Shown piece after piece: positions 46,517-56,900 of a DNA stretch of 64,000 nucleotides (within the stretch, counting starts at the first letter, position 1; each line of letters starts with the position of its first letter). The notes below the pieces were generated by a model. It did no database searches and was not told the DNA's origin. It saw only the letters and a program-made list of their open reading frames with translations. The stretch is from Orychophragmus violaceus (lineage: Eukaryota; Streptophyta; Magnoliopsida; Brassicales; Brassicaceae), in contig CM058238.1 of the NCBI GenBank assembly GCA_030180135.1, forward strand, positions 8,917,248 through 8,981,247. The letters run 5' to 3'. The position numbers and the translations under genes were made by a program.

Positions 46517-47027
46517 TAGCTGCACGAAACCCTTAATCACCTTTCGCCAAAAAATCGCCCACTTTACCAAAACGCACCGTTTCAATGATCTTGTCGATAG
46601 CTTTTACATATCCATTATCTCAGCATCTAACTGTACATTTGTAACAAACGGCAAGATCTAGGATCTATCTTGGCATAGAAAAACCAGTAATATAATAATG
46701 TTTAAGTCCACAAAAAGACACAACATGGAAGAATATGAACAATCAAATATAATTCCACGTTTCCATAATTTATGGTTAATACATTACAAATAAATTTAAG
46801 ATGTTTACTATAACATATATAATAAAAAAACATATTATAATATAATTTAAACGGATTTCGGATATCCGGTTCTAAAATTCTATTATCTGGATCCAGATCC
46901 GGTTCCAACGGATCCGTGATTTTACTATCCGGATCCGGATCCGACATCCCGGATATCCGCTTTTTCAGAGCGGATCCGGAGCGGATACCGGATCGGATCC
47001 GAATCCCGGATAATAATCCCAGCCCTA

Positions 47028-47566
47028 CCTACGACTATATTATACACAAATAACTTGCCAAGACAATAAAAAGTTTTACGACCCTGGCCCAAGAAGAGTA
47101 ATAAAGACCCAATAAGAAGTTAATAACAAAGCGTGAGGCACAGACGATCAGGATTGAATTTTCTCGTTACTCGCTTTATCTCTAGGGTTTAGTGGGTCTG
47201 ATCAAAATCTGAGATTTTCACTTATTTGTTTACGGGGCTCTGTAGGAGAAACAAAGGTCGAGTAAAAGCTCTCTCAACAACATGGAATACAATAAGGAAG
47301 AAGCAGCTAGAAAAGCATTGGATTGTGCAGAGAAGAAAATTTCAGAGAGTGATTACTTTGGAGCAAAGGAATTCATTAACAAGGCTCAGAATTTACATCC
47401 AAACCTTGATGGTTTGAAACCCGAAATAGAACTACCAAAACAAAGAGAAAATCATACAAAAAAAACAGTCGCTTAATTTGAGATATCATCTTTCTCTCTG
47501 AAAAGTAGGGATCTGTGAAGAGGGAAGAAGAAGAAACTCAGAGAGAAGTTTATCTCTCTCATATAT
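47028..47566 (+). pseudogene. truncated duplicate of the DnaJ gene promoter and first 45 codons
   Basis: From 47028 the sequence repeats the leader of the intact gene (ttgccaagacaataaaaagt, tctctagggtttagtgggtc). It keeps the ATG at 47282 and codes MEYNKEEAARKALDCAEKKI to NLHPNLDGLK, then diverges at about 47420 and stops at 47474-47476. Without its J domain the 64-aa product would be only the N-terminal helical region. The matching upstream part (40610-40658) lies on the other side of the hAT/LINE insertion. The diverged stretch 47420-47566 holds nothing recognisable. Confidence 0.85.
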
Positions 47567-47851
47567 GTTTTCATATTTAGAGAATAAAATGGGTTATAAC
47601 TTATTAGCCCTAAGACTATACACAAACAACTTACCAAGACAATAAAAAGTTTTACGACCTTGGCCCAAGAAGAGTAATAAAGACCCAATAAGAAGTTTAT
47701 AACAAAGCGTAAGGCACAGACGATCAGGATTGAATTTTCTCGTTACTCGCTTTATCTCTAGGGTTTAGTGGGTCTGATCAAAATCTGAGATTTTTCTGTT
47801 TACGGGGCTCTGTAGGAGAAACAAAGGTCGAGTAAAAGCTCTGGCAACAAC

Positions 47852-49081
47852 ATGGAATACAATAAGGAAGAAGCAGCTAGAAAAGCATTGGATTTTGCAG
47901 AGAAGAAAATTTCAGAGAGCGATTACTTTGGAGCAAAGGAATTCGTTGACAAGGCTCAGAATTTATATCCAAATCTTGATGGTTTGGAACAAGTGTTGAT
48001 GATAATCGATGTTTTGATCTCTGCATCAAACACTGATTGGTATGGAATTCTTGGTGTAGATCCTTTAGCTGATGATGAAACATTGAAGAAACAATACAAG
48101 AAGTTAGCTCTTTTGGTTCATCCTGACAAGAACAGGTTTAACGGCGCGGAAGAGGCGTTTAAGCACGTTTTAAATGCTTGGTCTTTGTTATCTGATAAAG
48201 CTGAGAGAAGTGCTTATGATCGAAAGAGAAAATCGAAACAGAACATGACTGGAATGAAGCAGAAACCATCAAAGCCGCCACGAGAGAATCCACCTAAACC
48301 TAAGCGTAAGCCTAAACCTAAACCTAAACCTGAGCCTGAACAGGATAAAGGAGGTACCTTTTGGACAATGTGTGACAAATGCAATACATATTGTGAATAT
48401 AAGAGGGCTAATCATCTTAACAAAACCTTGTTTTGTCGAAACGGGTACTGCGGTAAGAGTTTCGTTGCCACCGAGATTGATCCGAATAAGAGGCGAAAAG
48501 AAGAAGAAGAAAAACGAGCTGCAGAAGCTGAAGCTGAACAAAAGAAAGCTAAGGAGAAAGAGAGTAAGAAGAGTGGTGCAGCAGAGTGGACTCAGTCAGA
48601 ACGACCGTGGAGCAAGGAAGAGACTGATATGCTGAAGAAAGGAATAGTAAAATATCCAAAGGGGACATCTCAGAGATGGGAAGTTATATCAGATTACATT
48701 GGTACAGGAAGAACTGTAGAAGAGATTTTGAAAGCTATTAAAACAGTTCTTCTTCAGAAACCAGATTCTGCTAAAGCATTTGATTCATTCCTTGAGAATA
48801 GGAAACCCACTGGTCCGATCTCTTCCCCTCTCTCCACAAGAGAGGAGCTTGGAGAATCTCCTTTACCTAATGGTGGTGAAGCAGGTGGAAGTTCAGACAC
48901 AGATGGTTGGTCTGTTGTGCAAGAAAGAGCTTTGGTTCAAGCTTTGAAGACTTTCCCAAAAGAGACAAGTCAAAGATGGGAGAGAGTAGCTGCAACTGTT
49001 CCTGGCAAAACTATGATTCAATGCAAGAAGAAATTTGCAGAGCTTAAGGAACTCATCAGAAGCAAGAAAAATGGAGTCTAA
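47852..49081 (+). CDS. chimeric J-domain protein: DUF3444-type J-protein N-terminus fused to ZRF1-type SANT domains
   Basis: Intronless, 409 aa. Residues 1-60 (MEYNKEEAARKALDFAEKKI, then KAQNLYPNLDGLEQVLMIID) and the J domain at 61-127 (DWYGILGVDPLADDE, HPD at 90-92, KHVLNAWSLLSD) are those of plant DUF3444-class J-proteins. A Lys/Pro-rich linker (140-165) and a four-cysteine ribbon (FWTMCDKCNTY...FCRNGYCGKSF, 170-204) follow, as in that class, with two extra residues between the last cysteines. Residues 213-240 are a charged coil. From 246 on the sequence is that of ZRF1/MPP11 (DNAJC2): SANT1 at about 250-302 (PWSKEETDMLKKGIVKYPKG, SDYIGTGRTVEEI), LLQKPDSAKAFDSFLE, SPLSTREELGE, then SANT2 at about 352-405 (WSVVQERALVQALKTFPKET, VPGKTMIQCKKKFAELK). 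ZRF1 is a ribosome-associated Hsp70 co-chaperone and reader of ubiquitinated H2A; the UBD-containing middle is not present here. Function of the fusion is unknown; a nuclear or ribosomal J-cochaperone is plausible. Confidence 0.9.
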   Translation: MEYNKEEAARKALDFAEKKISESDYFGAKEFVDKAQNLYPNLDGLEQVLMIIDVLISASNTDWYGILGVDPLADDETLKKQYKKLALLVHPDKNRFNGAEEAFKHVLNAWSLLSDKAERSAYDRKRKSKQNMTGMKQKPSKPPRENPPKPKRKPKPKPKPEPEQDKGGTFWTMCDKCNTYCEYKRANHLNKTLFCRNGYCGKSFVATEIDPNKRRKEEEEKRAAEAEAEQKKAKEKESKKSGAAEWTQSERPWSKEETDMLKKGIVKYPKGTSQRWEVISDYIGTGRTVEEILKAIKTVLLQKPDSAKAFDSFLENRKPTGPISSPLSTREELGESPLPNGGEAGGSSDTDGWSVVQERALVQALKTFPKETSQRWERVAATVPGKTMIQCKKKFAELKELIRSKKNGV

Positions 49082-49582
49082 AATAATATCTTCTACGACA
49101 ATTTTGGTACCTATTTAGTTCTCGGTTCAATTCAGATTTGGTTCTAATTCTTCGGGTATAAGAGTTTAGGATGTATTCAAATATTCTAACGGTTCAGATT
49201 AGGTTTTAGTTTTCGATTCCGAGTATTTTGCCCGTACCTCGCCTGAATGCTTAACAATTGAGGTTCAAATATTAAAATCCATCAAGAATCAAAGTTATAC
49301 ACATTACAAATACAAAATGTTGTTAGCTTCAAAATGCCACACGGAATCACACTTCCCTCAGAAAAAAACAACAGGAAGCAACAAACATGATCAACCAAAA
49401 CAGGACCAAAATCTACCACAAATGTCGTCAAACACCAAGACTCATGTCCAAATCCTAAACCAGTGCCTGCATTTTTTATATATGTACACAACAACCTCAC
49501 ACACTTCATAACCTCTCCCTACTCTCTCGCCCTCTCTCTTTGTTTTTCTTCTTCTATGCTCTCTTCTACACTTACCTATCAA
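49082..49582. other. intergenic between convergent genes, no gene seen
   Basis: 3' flanks of the DnaJ chimera (plus) and ROPGEF10 (minus). 49090-49260 holds degenerate GGTTCGG-type words like those at 15230 and 52500. 49490-49580 is C/T-rich and is likely ROPGEF10 3' UTR. Confidence 0.5.
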
Positions 49583-52059
49583 TCAGTGTCTCTCACTCGG
49601 GCTTCTCATGTTCTCTAACTTTGCTAGATACGAAAGTTTCTTTGGTAAAGCTCTTGGAGACTTCATCATCGGCTTCTCTTGCTCAGCTTTGTGAAAGAAT
49701 TCTATATCACTCATAGAACTATGCTTCTTTGTATCAGATGACAATCTCCACCCTATGAAGTCTGATAGTTTCCTAGAGTTTGGCGTTTCTGCTGAGACCA
49801 TCTTTTCTGTTTCTTCGTATTCAGATTCCGCCTCGCTTTCTGATCTTCTCTCAGCCTCTCCCATCACTTGTCTTTGAACTAGCACATCAGCTTCAAGAAC
49901 ATCTTCTATTCTTGACATTATCTTGGAAGCCAGGCTTTCTAATACCCTTGAATAGCTCTCCAAGATCGCCTGTCCCACGTCCTGTAACAATAACAAAACT
50001 CCTGTTCAGTTTTTAGTAAAATATTGCATGCTGATGTTTGTTTTGGCTTTCTTGTTTGTTACCTTGTTGTTTTTGATCTTGGAGATTTCAAGTGAAGACT
50101 GTGGGATCCCAGGGAATAGTTGTTTAAGCATAACCAAAATGGTCTCAGCTCGGACTTCGAAGAGCTCCCTCTTCTCTAAGCTAACAGAGGATCCCCACTG
50201 AGATTTCCCATCTTTTTCTTTCTGGTTCATCTTCCTCTTCCAGATCACCATGGAGGCTTCAATCCTGTTCTTTAGATCAAGAACTTTGTGTTCCGTTGAC
50301 AAATCCAAGAAAGAGAGGAAGTAGTCAGGATCAAAGTTTTCCTCTGTTATATTCTTGTAAAGGAAATCGCCTAGGCTCGTCTTCCCATTCTACAAGACAA
50401 CAACAATTATATATCAGTTGATTCAGCTTAGCCTGCGGAGGTATAAAAGAATAATCAAGAACACTCAATAACCTTTGGAAGGGAGTCAATGTAGTTGTCA
50501 GGAATGTTCATTTCAGACAACACAACAGCATTGATGGCTGTGGTTGCTTTAAGTACTTGTGCCACAGAATCTTTTTGACTATGTAACAATTTACGTGATT
50601 CCTCAGACAAACCATCCCATGGAACCTTAACAACTGGTAACCACCAGTTTTCATCCCTCCTCCAGTCTCCATTGTTCTCTGCATCTTCAACATCTCTTGG
50701 GACATACCAAAAGTCTTTCTGATCCTTGAAGTTGTCCAAAGTATCCTGCCAAATGATAAATTGCATTAATAGGATGGCATTGCAATATATAGAAGAGTCA
50801 TAACACAGAGACCCAATTATATAGATATGCATGGAAACCTCTTATTTCTCAAAAGTTGCAACACCAAAAAGATATAATTATGGTCGCAACTCATCTGTGT
50901 GAATATATATCATGATCATATAAGCATGCACACTTGAATGAAATGATAATACTCTTTGACGTTTTCATTTATGTTTTCATGCAAACAGTTTGGTGTTTGA
51001 TATGTTCTTCTTGTAGCAAACGTTAATTGAAACAATGATCAAGTGGTATATATATTCCATGAGGATGCAGTTAAAAACTCACGAGAAGAACCGAGTCAAG
51101 CTTGCGTAAAGCTGGAATGCTCACCAGCAAATCATCTCTTTGTTTGGTCACCATGATCTACAAAAGATAAAAAGGGTTCATAAGCAAAATAATCACTAGG
51201 AGGAGTTGGTTATGTACGTAATGACTAATCATATATGATATATGCATTTACCTCAGTGAATGCCCCATTTTTGGACATTTGTTTAGAAGGAACAAACTGA
51301 ACAATGTGATCAACCACAGATAATAACCAATCCATTTCTTTCCTCCAAATCTCTTTTGTCTCCGGATACAATGGCTGCAATTTCATCTGCTCTCCAAACA
51401 TTGAATCTGCCAATACCAAAGCCACACAATGTGTGAATTATTTAACAATTCAAATACATAATTAGACATATAAAGTTTTTGTTATGGTATTATGTCAAAT
51501 ATTTACCAGCAAGGTTGGTGATGGCATTTGACAAAGCTAACGCAGAGGTCACGCCTTCACTACCTCCTGACATGTCCTCTCCAAGCAACAGTTTTGCGAA
51601 TCTTTCCTTCATTACTTCCATGTCTGAAACAGATATCAATGCACATATGATGTATACAAGATCATATATCTGATGAGGATAATAATAGAAAAATATGCAG
51701 ATTATATTCTTTAATTTGTAGAAAAGACCGATGACAAATTTTGATCACTAAATTTATATGAGATGATGCTACTTTTATAAATATACACATGAAGGCACAT
51801 TTTTCCCGTGGCCAAATGTTTTGTTATCTTGTAAATAAGCTCATATTAATAAGTGGTATATACCTGATGTCCTATTTTGCTTGCCTCTACGAGTTCCTTG
51901 GGTCGATGGTGTAGCGTGTATGGCAAGTTCGTGCTCGGGTGTTTGCCTGCCATCCCCGCGAGAAGAGAAGGATGAATGTCCAGAGTTCCGACCATCGAAC
52001 ATCTTTCTAAAACTGAAAGATCTTGGCCAGCTTAGTTTGCGTCCTAATGTCCGCACCAT
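49583..52059 (-). CDS. ROPGEF10: Rho-of-plants guanine nucleotide exchange factor (PRONE domain), ROPGEF10 type
   Basis: Seven exons on the minus strand, all phases consistent: 51864-52059, 51507-51623, 51252-51406, 51083-51157, 50473-50745, 50063-50389, 49583-49981 (513 aa). The ATG at 52059 (MVRTLGRKLSWPRSFSFRKM) is the first in frame. The Ser-rich N-terminus (about 1-70) is followed by the PRONE domain from about 75 to 430: MEVMKERFAKLLLGEDMSGG, MFGEQMKLQPLYPETKEIWR, DHIVQFVP, DDLLVSIPALRKLDS, NWWLPVVKVPWDGLSE, INAVVLSEMNIPDNYIDSLP. A variable regulatory C-terminus follows. PRONE proteins load GTP onto ROP GTPases at the plasma membrane, and in Arabidopsis ROPGEF10 is linked to root-hair and polarity signalling. 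The name rests on similarity plus neighbourhood with ASP2 (At5g19560 beside At5g19550, from memory). Confidence 0.88.
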
Positions 52060-53787
52060 TCCCAATTCACTCCTCTCAGTTTATCTCTCCCCACACACAC
52101 TCTTTTATTTCTCTTTTTCTCGGATCTTACATAGCAAAAAAAAAGGATAAAGAGGCAAATGAAAATCACAAAATGGGTAGAGAAGAAAGCAAAAGAGACG
52201 TACAGATCAAGAACTAGTCCTATCGATCTCTCTTGTCTCTGTTCTTTCACCACCGATTGAAACAAAACACACACTAAAAAACCAAAGAAGCAAACAAATA
52301 CTTTGTGTTGTATATGTTTTTCGAGTTATGTTTTGGTTTTTGAGTTGGTGCCAATGAATGAAACAGAGAAATGTTGATGTACTTTTTCTAGGGCTGGAGA
52401 GACAACGTGCGGTGCATGTTGTACAAAAATAAAAATTGTTAATAGTGGAGGTGCTCCGACCTTTTTCTTTGTTTATTTTATCTTTCAACTATCTTCTTGG
52501 TCTAAGTGTTCGGTTCTTCCGTTTGGTTCGGTTTGGCTCTTTTGATTTTTAATTTTTCCGGATATAAAGATATAAGAACCGTTCAGATATTTACAAAATT
52601 CGAATCAATTTCGGTTCGAGTCTTTCGATTTTTGCTTCGGTTCGGATAGTAAAATTGGGAACCAATTAATACTCAAAAAAAACTGGATTTGATTCGGTTA
52701 GTTCGTTTCGGTATGGTTCTGTTCGATTCTTCCGTTTTTGGTTTTTATGCCATAGCCTACAAGTATCCATCTACTTACCTCACGCTGCTCAGGTTTAGCG
52801 GCTTAAGTATTTGTAAAGAGGCCTAAAGCATGTTGCTTAACATGCCTGATACAAGGGCCGGCGGTCGATAATGGAAACTAATAAACAAGTAAGCAATTAT
52901 ATTACAGACTTGGATTATATGGAACAATCATAGCAAAGCATAATTACGATACAAGCAAAAGTTACTAATTTAGATTAATCATAAGGCTTTGATAACCTTT
53001 ATATCACCTAAAACAACTAAATTGTCGTTTTATATATAACTAATTAACAAGCACTAACAACCAAGTCTAACAAAGTCATCATCCTTGATACCATCAACTC
53101 TCAGTTTCTCACCAGTCAAGACAAAATTACTCATATATCCACATTTGATTGAGCACTTCTTCATAACGTTTAATGCAAAAATTGCCGTATGATCTAAGTA
53201 AAAATGATAACCAAACCATAGTATTAAGTGTATATCCTAGATGAAGGACTCACAAATCTTTTCCCTAGTTTATGCCATGAAACAAGCATAAACTTAAAGA
53301 TCAAATCGACCAACTGCACTCGTTTAAATCAAATTTTCTCCTAAGCGCGAGTAACCAAGAGTGTATTAATCATGTTCATGGGTTTGGAGACTTGAAGTCA
53401 ATATGTATATATAATAGGAAGAGGATGTTAAACTGTACTAGGGTTCATGAGACATATGAGGATGCAATGCATTGAGCATTGATATCCTTTCATTCACTTA
53501 CCAATAAGACCACATTATTCACTATTTCATTTTTTTTGTAACTATAAGAGGATTAACCAATTGAACTACCGAATTTTATTCACTATTTAATTATTACTTC
53601 ACTCATCTTCTGCTCTTATTCTTTTTATTCGTATTTGAAACTACTATTTCTCTGTTCTTTTGTTCTCTTTTTTTTTTTTTTTTTTTTTTGATCAAATTTT
53701 TGTTCTCTTTTTAAGATTCTTTTTTTTTGGGTCAACAAACGAACTTTATTAAACTTAACTTTGTTCGGTTACAACTTGAAATGAAAA
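52060..53787. other. ROPGEF10 upstream region, repeat debris and a LINE/SINE-like 3' tail
   Basis: 52060-52480 should carry the ROPGEF10 leader and promoter. 52500-52740 is a GGTTCGG-rich degenerate repeat. 52740-53630 shows no coding signal. At about 53665-53687 a T run, and at about 53722 a second T run followed by gggtcaacaaacgaacttta, resemble minus-strand retroelement tails. The last nine bases (53779-53787, aaatgaaaa) are the left target duplication of the Pack-MULE. Confidence 0.5.
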
Positions 53788-54272
53788 GGGAAAATTGCCT
53801 AATAAGGCTGAAAAAAAATGTTAATGTCCTCCTACGATTTTCAGTACCAGAATTTGTCCCTCTAATATATATATATTTTTAATACTATTTTAGCCCTGTT
53901 TAATTATAAAATAATATGTAAAATATTAATATAATAACTAAATATCTTATTAAACAAGCCTATTCTCTTCTTCGTTCTTCCGTCTGTCCCCAGCTTCCTC
54001 AAAACCCAGAATTCAGATTGCTCCTTCTTCGTTGCCGTCTGTAGTCGCCGGAAGTCTCTGATTCACCCCTTTTCCTAAACTCACATCCAGGGTACGAATC
54101 ACCTTTACTTATCTCTGCTTCACTGTTTCTCACCTCATTTGTGGTTTGATTGACAAAAAAAGGTTTTAGAATTGCTCTCTTATGTCGTAATCGTGAAACC
54201 CTAAGTTGCAATGAGCTTAAAATAGGAACTTGATTCAGTCTAATTGACGATGTTAATCCTCTTGTTTCCTTC

Positions 54273-54331
54273 GTTAGATTCTCCCGCAACGGCAAGTTCA
54301 TCCTTGTTGGTACACTCGATAACACAGGCTG
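54273..54331 (+). pseudogene. captured WD40 fragment resembling WDR5a
   Basis: The frame VRFSRNGKFILVGTLDNT equals a WD40 blade of plant WDR5a (FSPNGKFILVGTLDNT, from memory), a COMPASS-like H3K4 methylation subunit. Similarity stops at aacaca and is followed by a GT donor. Upstream, 53945-54270 looks like a 5' UTR plus intron from the same or another gene. About 18 codons only, so the assignment is moderately firm. Confidence 0.6.
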
Positions 54332-54959
54332 GTGAGTTTGTCTTCTCCTTACATTGCCTTCACATCCGATGTTTCTGTATAGCTCATTGTAATATCTTCC
54401 TGATTCCCTCTTAAATTGGTGTTTGTTATGTGAGTACTAGTTCTGCTCTTTAGTGATTACGAGCAAAGCATTAAGACTTGGGTATAACGTGTTAACTTAG
54501 ATTCTAGATTTTGTGTCAACAGAAACTGAAGTAGGAGAGGCCATCCAAACCTATGTTCGCAATCACAACATTGTTTTGGTTTAAGATTATTTGTATGTAG
54601 TAAAAGCTGATAGATTTAGTATATCTCTGCTTCTATTGTAGAAATAATCACTGTTTCTCACCACATCATCTCCTTGCTTTTCTTTTGATGTGTGATCACG
54701 TTGCCGTAATAGGAGCATTTATACAGTAGAATCGTTTTTAGTGATGATTGATAGTCAATGTCTATACGAATCTCTTCAGTGATATGTTTTGTTCATAAAG
54801 AAATGGTAACAAAGTGGAGTTTTGTGAACTAATTACTAACAGAAACATGGTTACAGTTTCCTTGATGTTCAACAAGGATGGAGACAGGTAAAAACCTCGG
54901 CATTTCTATTTCCCATCTTGCTTACAGTTTCCTTGATGTTCTTTTGGTTCTTCACGAAT

Positions 54960-56094
54960 CCAAGTTCTCAAGGGGCTAGACTTCAGTCACTGATCATATT
55001 TTTCATATATCAAGTAGTTGATGCACTATGCAATGTTGTATCTGCAACGCCAGCAAAAGCTGCTGCAGCAGTTGTTCTTCAGGTCCATATTTCTTCTGAC
55101 TTTTTTTATTTAAATTCTCATGAATAACACACATGTGTAAAAATTAGCACAGTCAGCTTCAAAAAACCATGGCTTGTCTAACCATGGGCTTGTCTCAAAA
55201 GTTATATATGTATCGTAGGATTTACATGTATGCTCTAGTATCTTAAATGGTCGCTCTTGTGTTATTTACAGGCTGAGAGAGAGAGTTGCAGCCTTGGATC
55301 GCCAAAGATGATGAAGAAAATCAGAAACTTTGGAAAATCAACCAACGGATAGTGAAAGTGATGGTGGAACTCATGCGAAATCATGACAGTCCTGAGTCAC
55401 TGGTGATTCTGGTGAGTGCATCAGATCTTCTTCTGAGGGCAACTGATGGAATGCTTGTTGATGGAGAAGCTTGTACATTACCTCAACTTGAGGTACTAGT
55501 CAGCTTTATAGATTAAATTTGCCCTTCATCTGGCTAGACTGAAAGATCGGTTTTTTATTCTGACTCTCACTGTATTTCAAAATTTTTTTGCAGCTACTTG
55601 AGGCAATACAGCCAGTACTAGCTTGGGGGCCATCTGGACTAGCAGTGGTTGACGGTTTATCCAATCTATTGAAGGTAAGCATGAATCTACCTATATGGTT
55701 TCCTGTGTTAATCAGTAAATGACTATGGCGCTGACCTTGTTCACCATCTGTTTTTTTGGCTTCTTTCTAGTGTCGTTTACCGGCAACAATACGGTGCCTA
55801 TCACACCCAAGTGCACACGTACGTGCCTTGAGCACATCAGTACTACGTGACATCATGAACCAAAGCTCCATAACCATCAAGGTAACTCCAAAAACACCGC
55901 CAACAACAGAAAAAAATGGAATGCACAGCCCGGCCTATCGGTTCTTCAACGCGGACACAATAGACTGGAAAGCAGACATTCAAAAATGCTTGAACTGGGA
56001 AGCTCACAGCTTAGTCTCCACAACTATGCCTACTCAGTTTCTTGACACCGCGGCTCGAGAACCAGGTTGTACCATATCATTGTCGTCCCAATAA
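54960..56094 (+). pseudogene. captured 3'-terminal GIGANTEA gene fragment
   Basis: Four exon blocks match the C-terminus of GIGANTEA: about 54960-55082 (VVDALCNVVSATPAKAAAAV), 55272-55492 (PWIAKDDEENQKLWKINQRI, ASDLLLRATDGMLVDGEACT), 55594-55674 (IQPVLAWGPSGLAVVDGLSN) and 55771-56094 (RLPATIRCLSHPSAHVRALS, STTMPTQFLDTAAREPGCTI, ending at the native stop). Introns are kept, so capture was from DNA, not from mRNA. Damage includes a 2-bp AG insertion at about 55276-55283 that breaks the AERELQPW frame, and an in-frame 12-bp loss (TARA) in LLEATARAIQ. GIGANTEA is a large nuclear clock and flowering protein. This copy lacks most of it and cannot replace it, but transcripts could yield small RNAs against the parent gene. 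Confidence 0.9.
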
Positions 56095-56489
56095 CGAGCA
56101 CCTCTTTTGGTTTATCTTTTTTGGTTAGGTATTATAACAAAATGTATTGTAAACAGGCCACTAATTTGCAAACAGGCCACTAATTTCAGTCATCTCTCCA
56201 TGATTCGTGTACAAACAAAGCAAGTAATCTCCCTCTTTTTTCTTCATCAACCTCAAAACTCCAACGCTTACTGGTACATGATTTTCAAACACAGCAAGTT
56301 GCGTAAACATAAATCATGTTTATCGATTAGAACAAAAATCAACAAAAAACTAAGAAGAATTCATTTATCAACATCAAATAGAGGTATATGACGATTTTGT
56401 TTTTGAAAAAAAATTATAATTTTCGAAATATTCAAGATAAAAAAAAAGATTACCATATATTTTATTCCTATTTTTTTCCAATTTTTAAC

Positions 56490-56900
56490 AGATTTCGTGG
56501 AATGTACATTCTACAAAATGTAGAAGAAAGAGAGAACTGTGGATTTTATGTTCCACGAAGTTTAGAATAATGAGTAATTGGTAGAATGTAAATTCTACGG
56601 AATTTTAGAATAAAGTTAAAACTTTAGATTACGAATTCTACAAATTGATTCAATTTTTAGAATGTAGTGAAAAGTGTAGAAATCATATTCCACAAAATGT
56701 TTCAATTTTTAGAATATAGTGAAAAGCGTAGAATTCATATTCCATATTTTTAGAATGCAGTTAAAACCGTAGAGTTTACAATCTACAAAGGTAGATCATA
56801 GTGCAAGTGGTAGATTATGTATTCTATTTTTTTTGGAGATTAGTGAAAATGATAGAAAACGTATTCTACAAGGTAGAATTCACATTCTATTATTTTAGAA
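56490..56900. repeat. degenerate TAGAAT / ATTCTAC repeat array inside the Pack-MULE
   Basis: About ten short palindrome-like units of the form gtagaat...attctaca recur roughly every 40-60 bp, often with cgtagaattcatattcca. The array sits in the right subterminal part of the element. Confidence 0.6.

Larger units (their letters stand above)
41296..46604 (-). mobile_element. full-length LINE (L1-type), with ORF1 and ORF2, 16-bp target duplications
   Basis: The word tacatatccattatct occurs at 41280-41295 and 46605-46620, an exact 16-bp target duplication. A T run at 41297-41308 is the poly-A tail of a minus-strand element. The 5' leader is short (about 88 bp before the ORF1 ATG at 46516). ORF1 and ORF2 are both complete in length. 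Damage is limited to three in-frame stop codons (one in ORF1, two in ORF2) and no frameshifts. The element is inserted in the hAT-like element at 40659-47027. Confidence 0.94.
40659..47027. mobile_element. hAT-like non-autonomous element, split by a nested LINE
   Basis: The left end TAGGCCTGAGA (40659) and the reverse complement of the right end TAGGGCTGGGA (47027) match at 9 of 11 bases. The flanks carry an 8-bp target duplication with one difference: cctacgat (40651-40658) and cctacgac (47028-47035). Both terminal 180 bp are packed with CCGGATATCC / GGATCCGGATCCG words. The duplicated sequence at 47567-47610 lacks this insert and shows the empty-site arrangement. Without the LINE and its extra target copy, the element would be about 1.04 kb with no gene. 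8-bp duplications and TAGGG-type ends point to the hAT superfamily. Confidence 0.75.

Noticed and set aside
47282..47476. 64-aa open frame as a separate small gene
   Set aside because: It is a truncated tandem copy of the first codons of the DnaJ gene and has no J domain.
53660..53760. Full retroelement left of the Pack-MULE
   Set aside because: Only T runs and a tail-like word are present; no coding region or matching target duplication was found.
54960..56094. A second functional GIGANTEA gene
   Set aside because: Only the last exons are present, with a frameshift and a 12-bp loss, inside a Pack-MULE.
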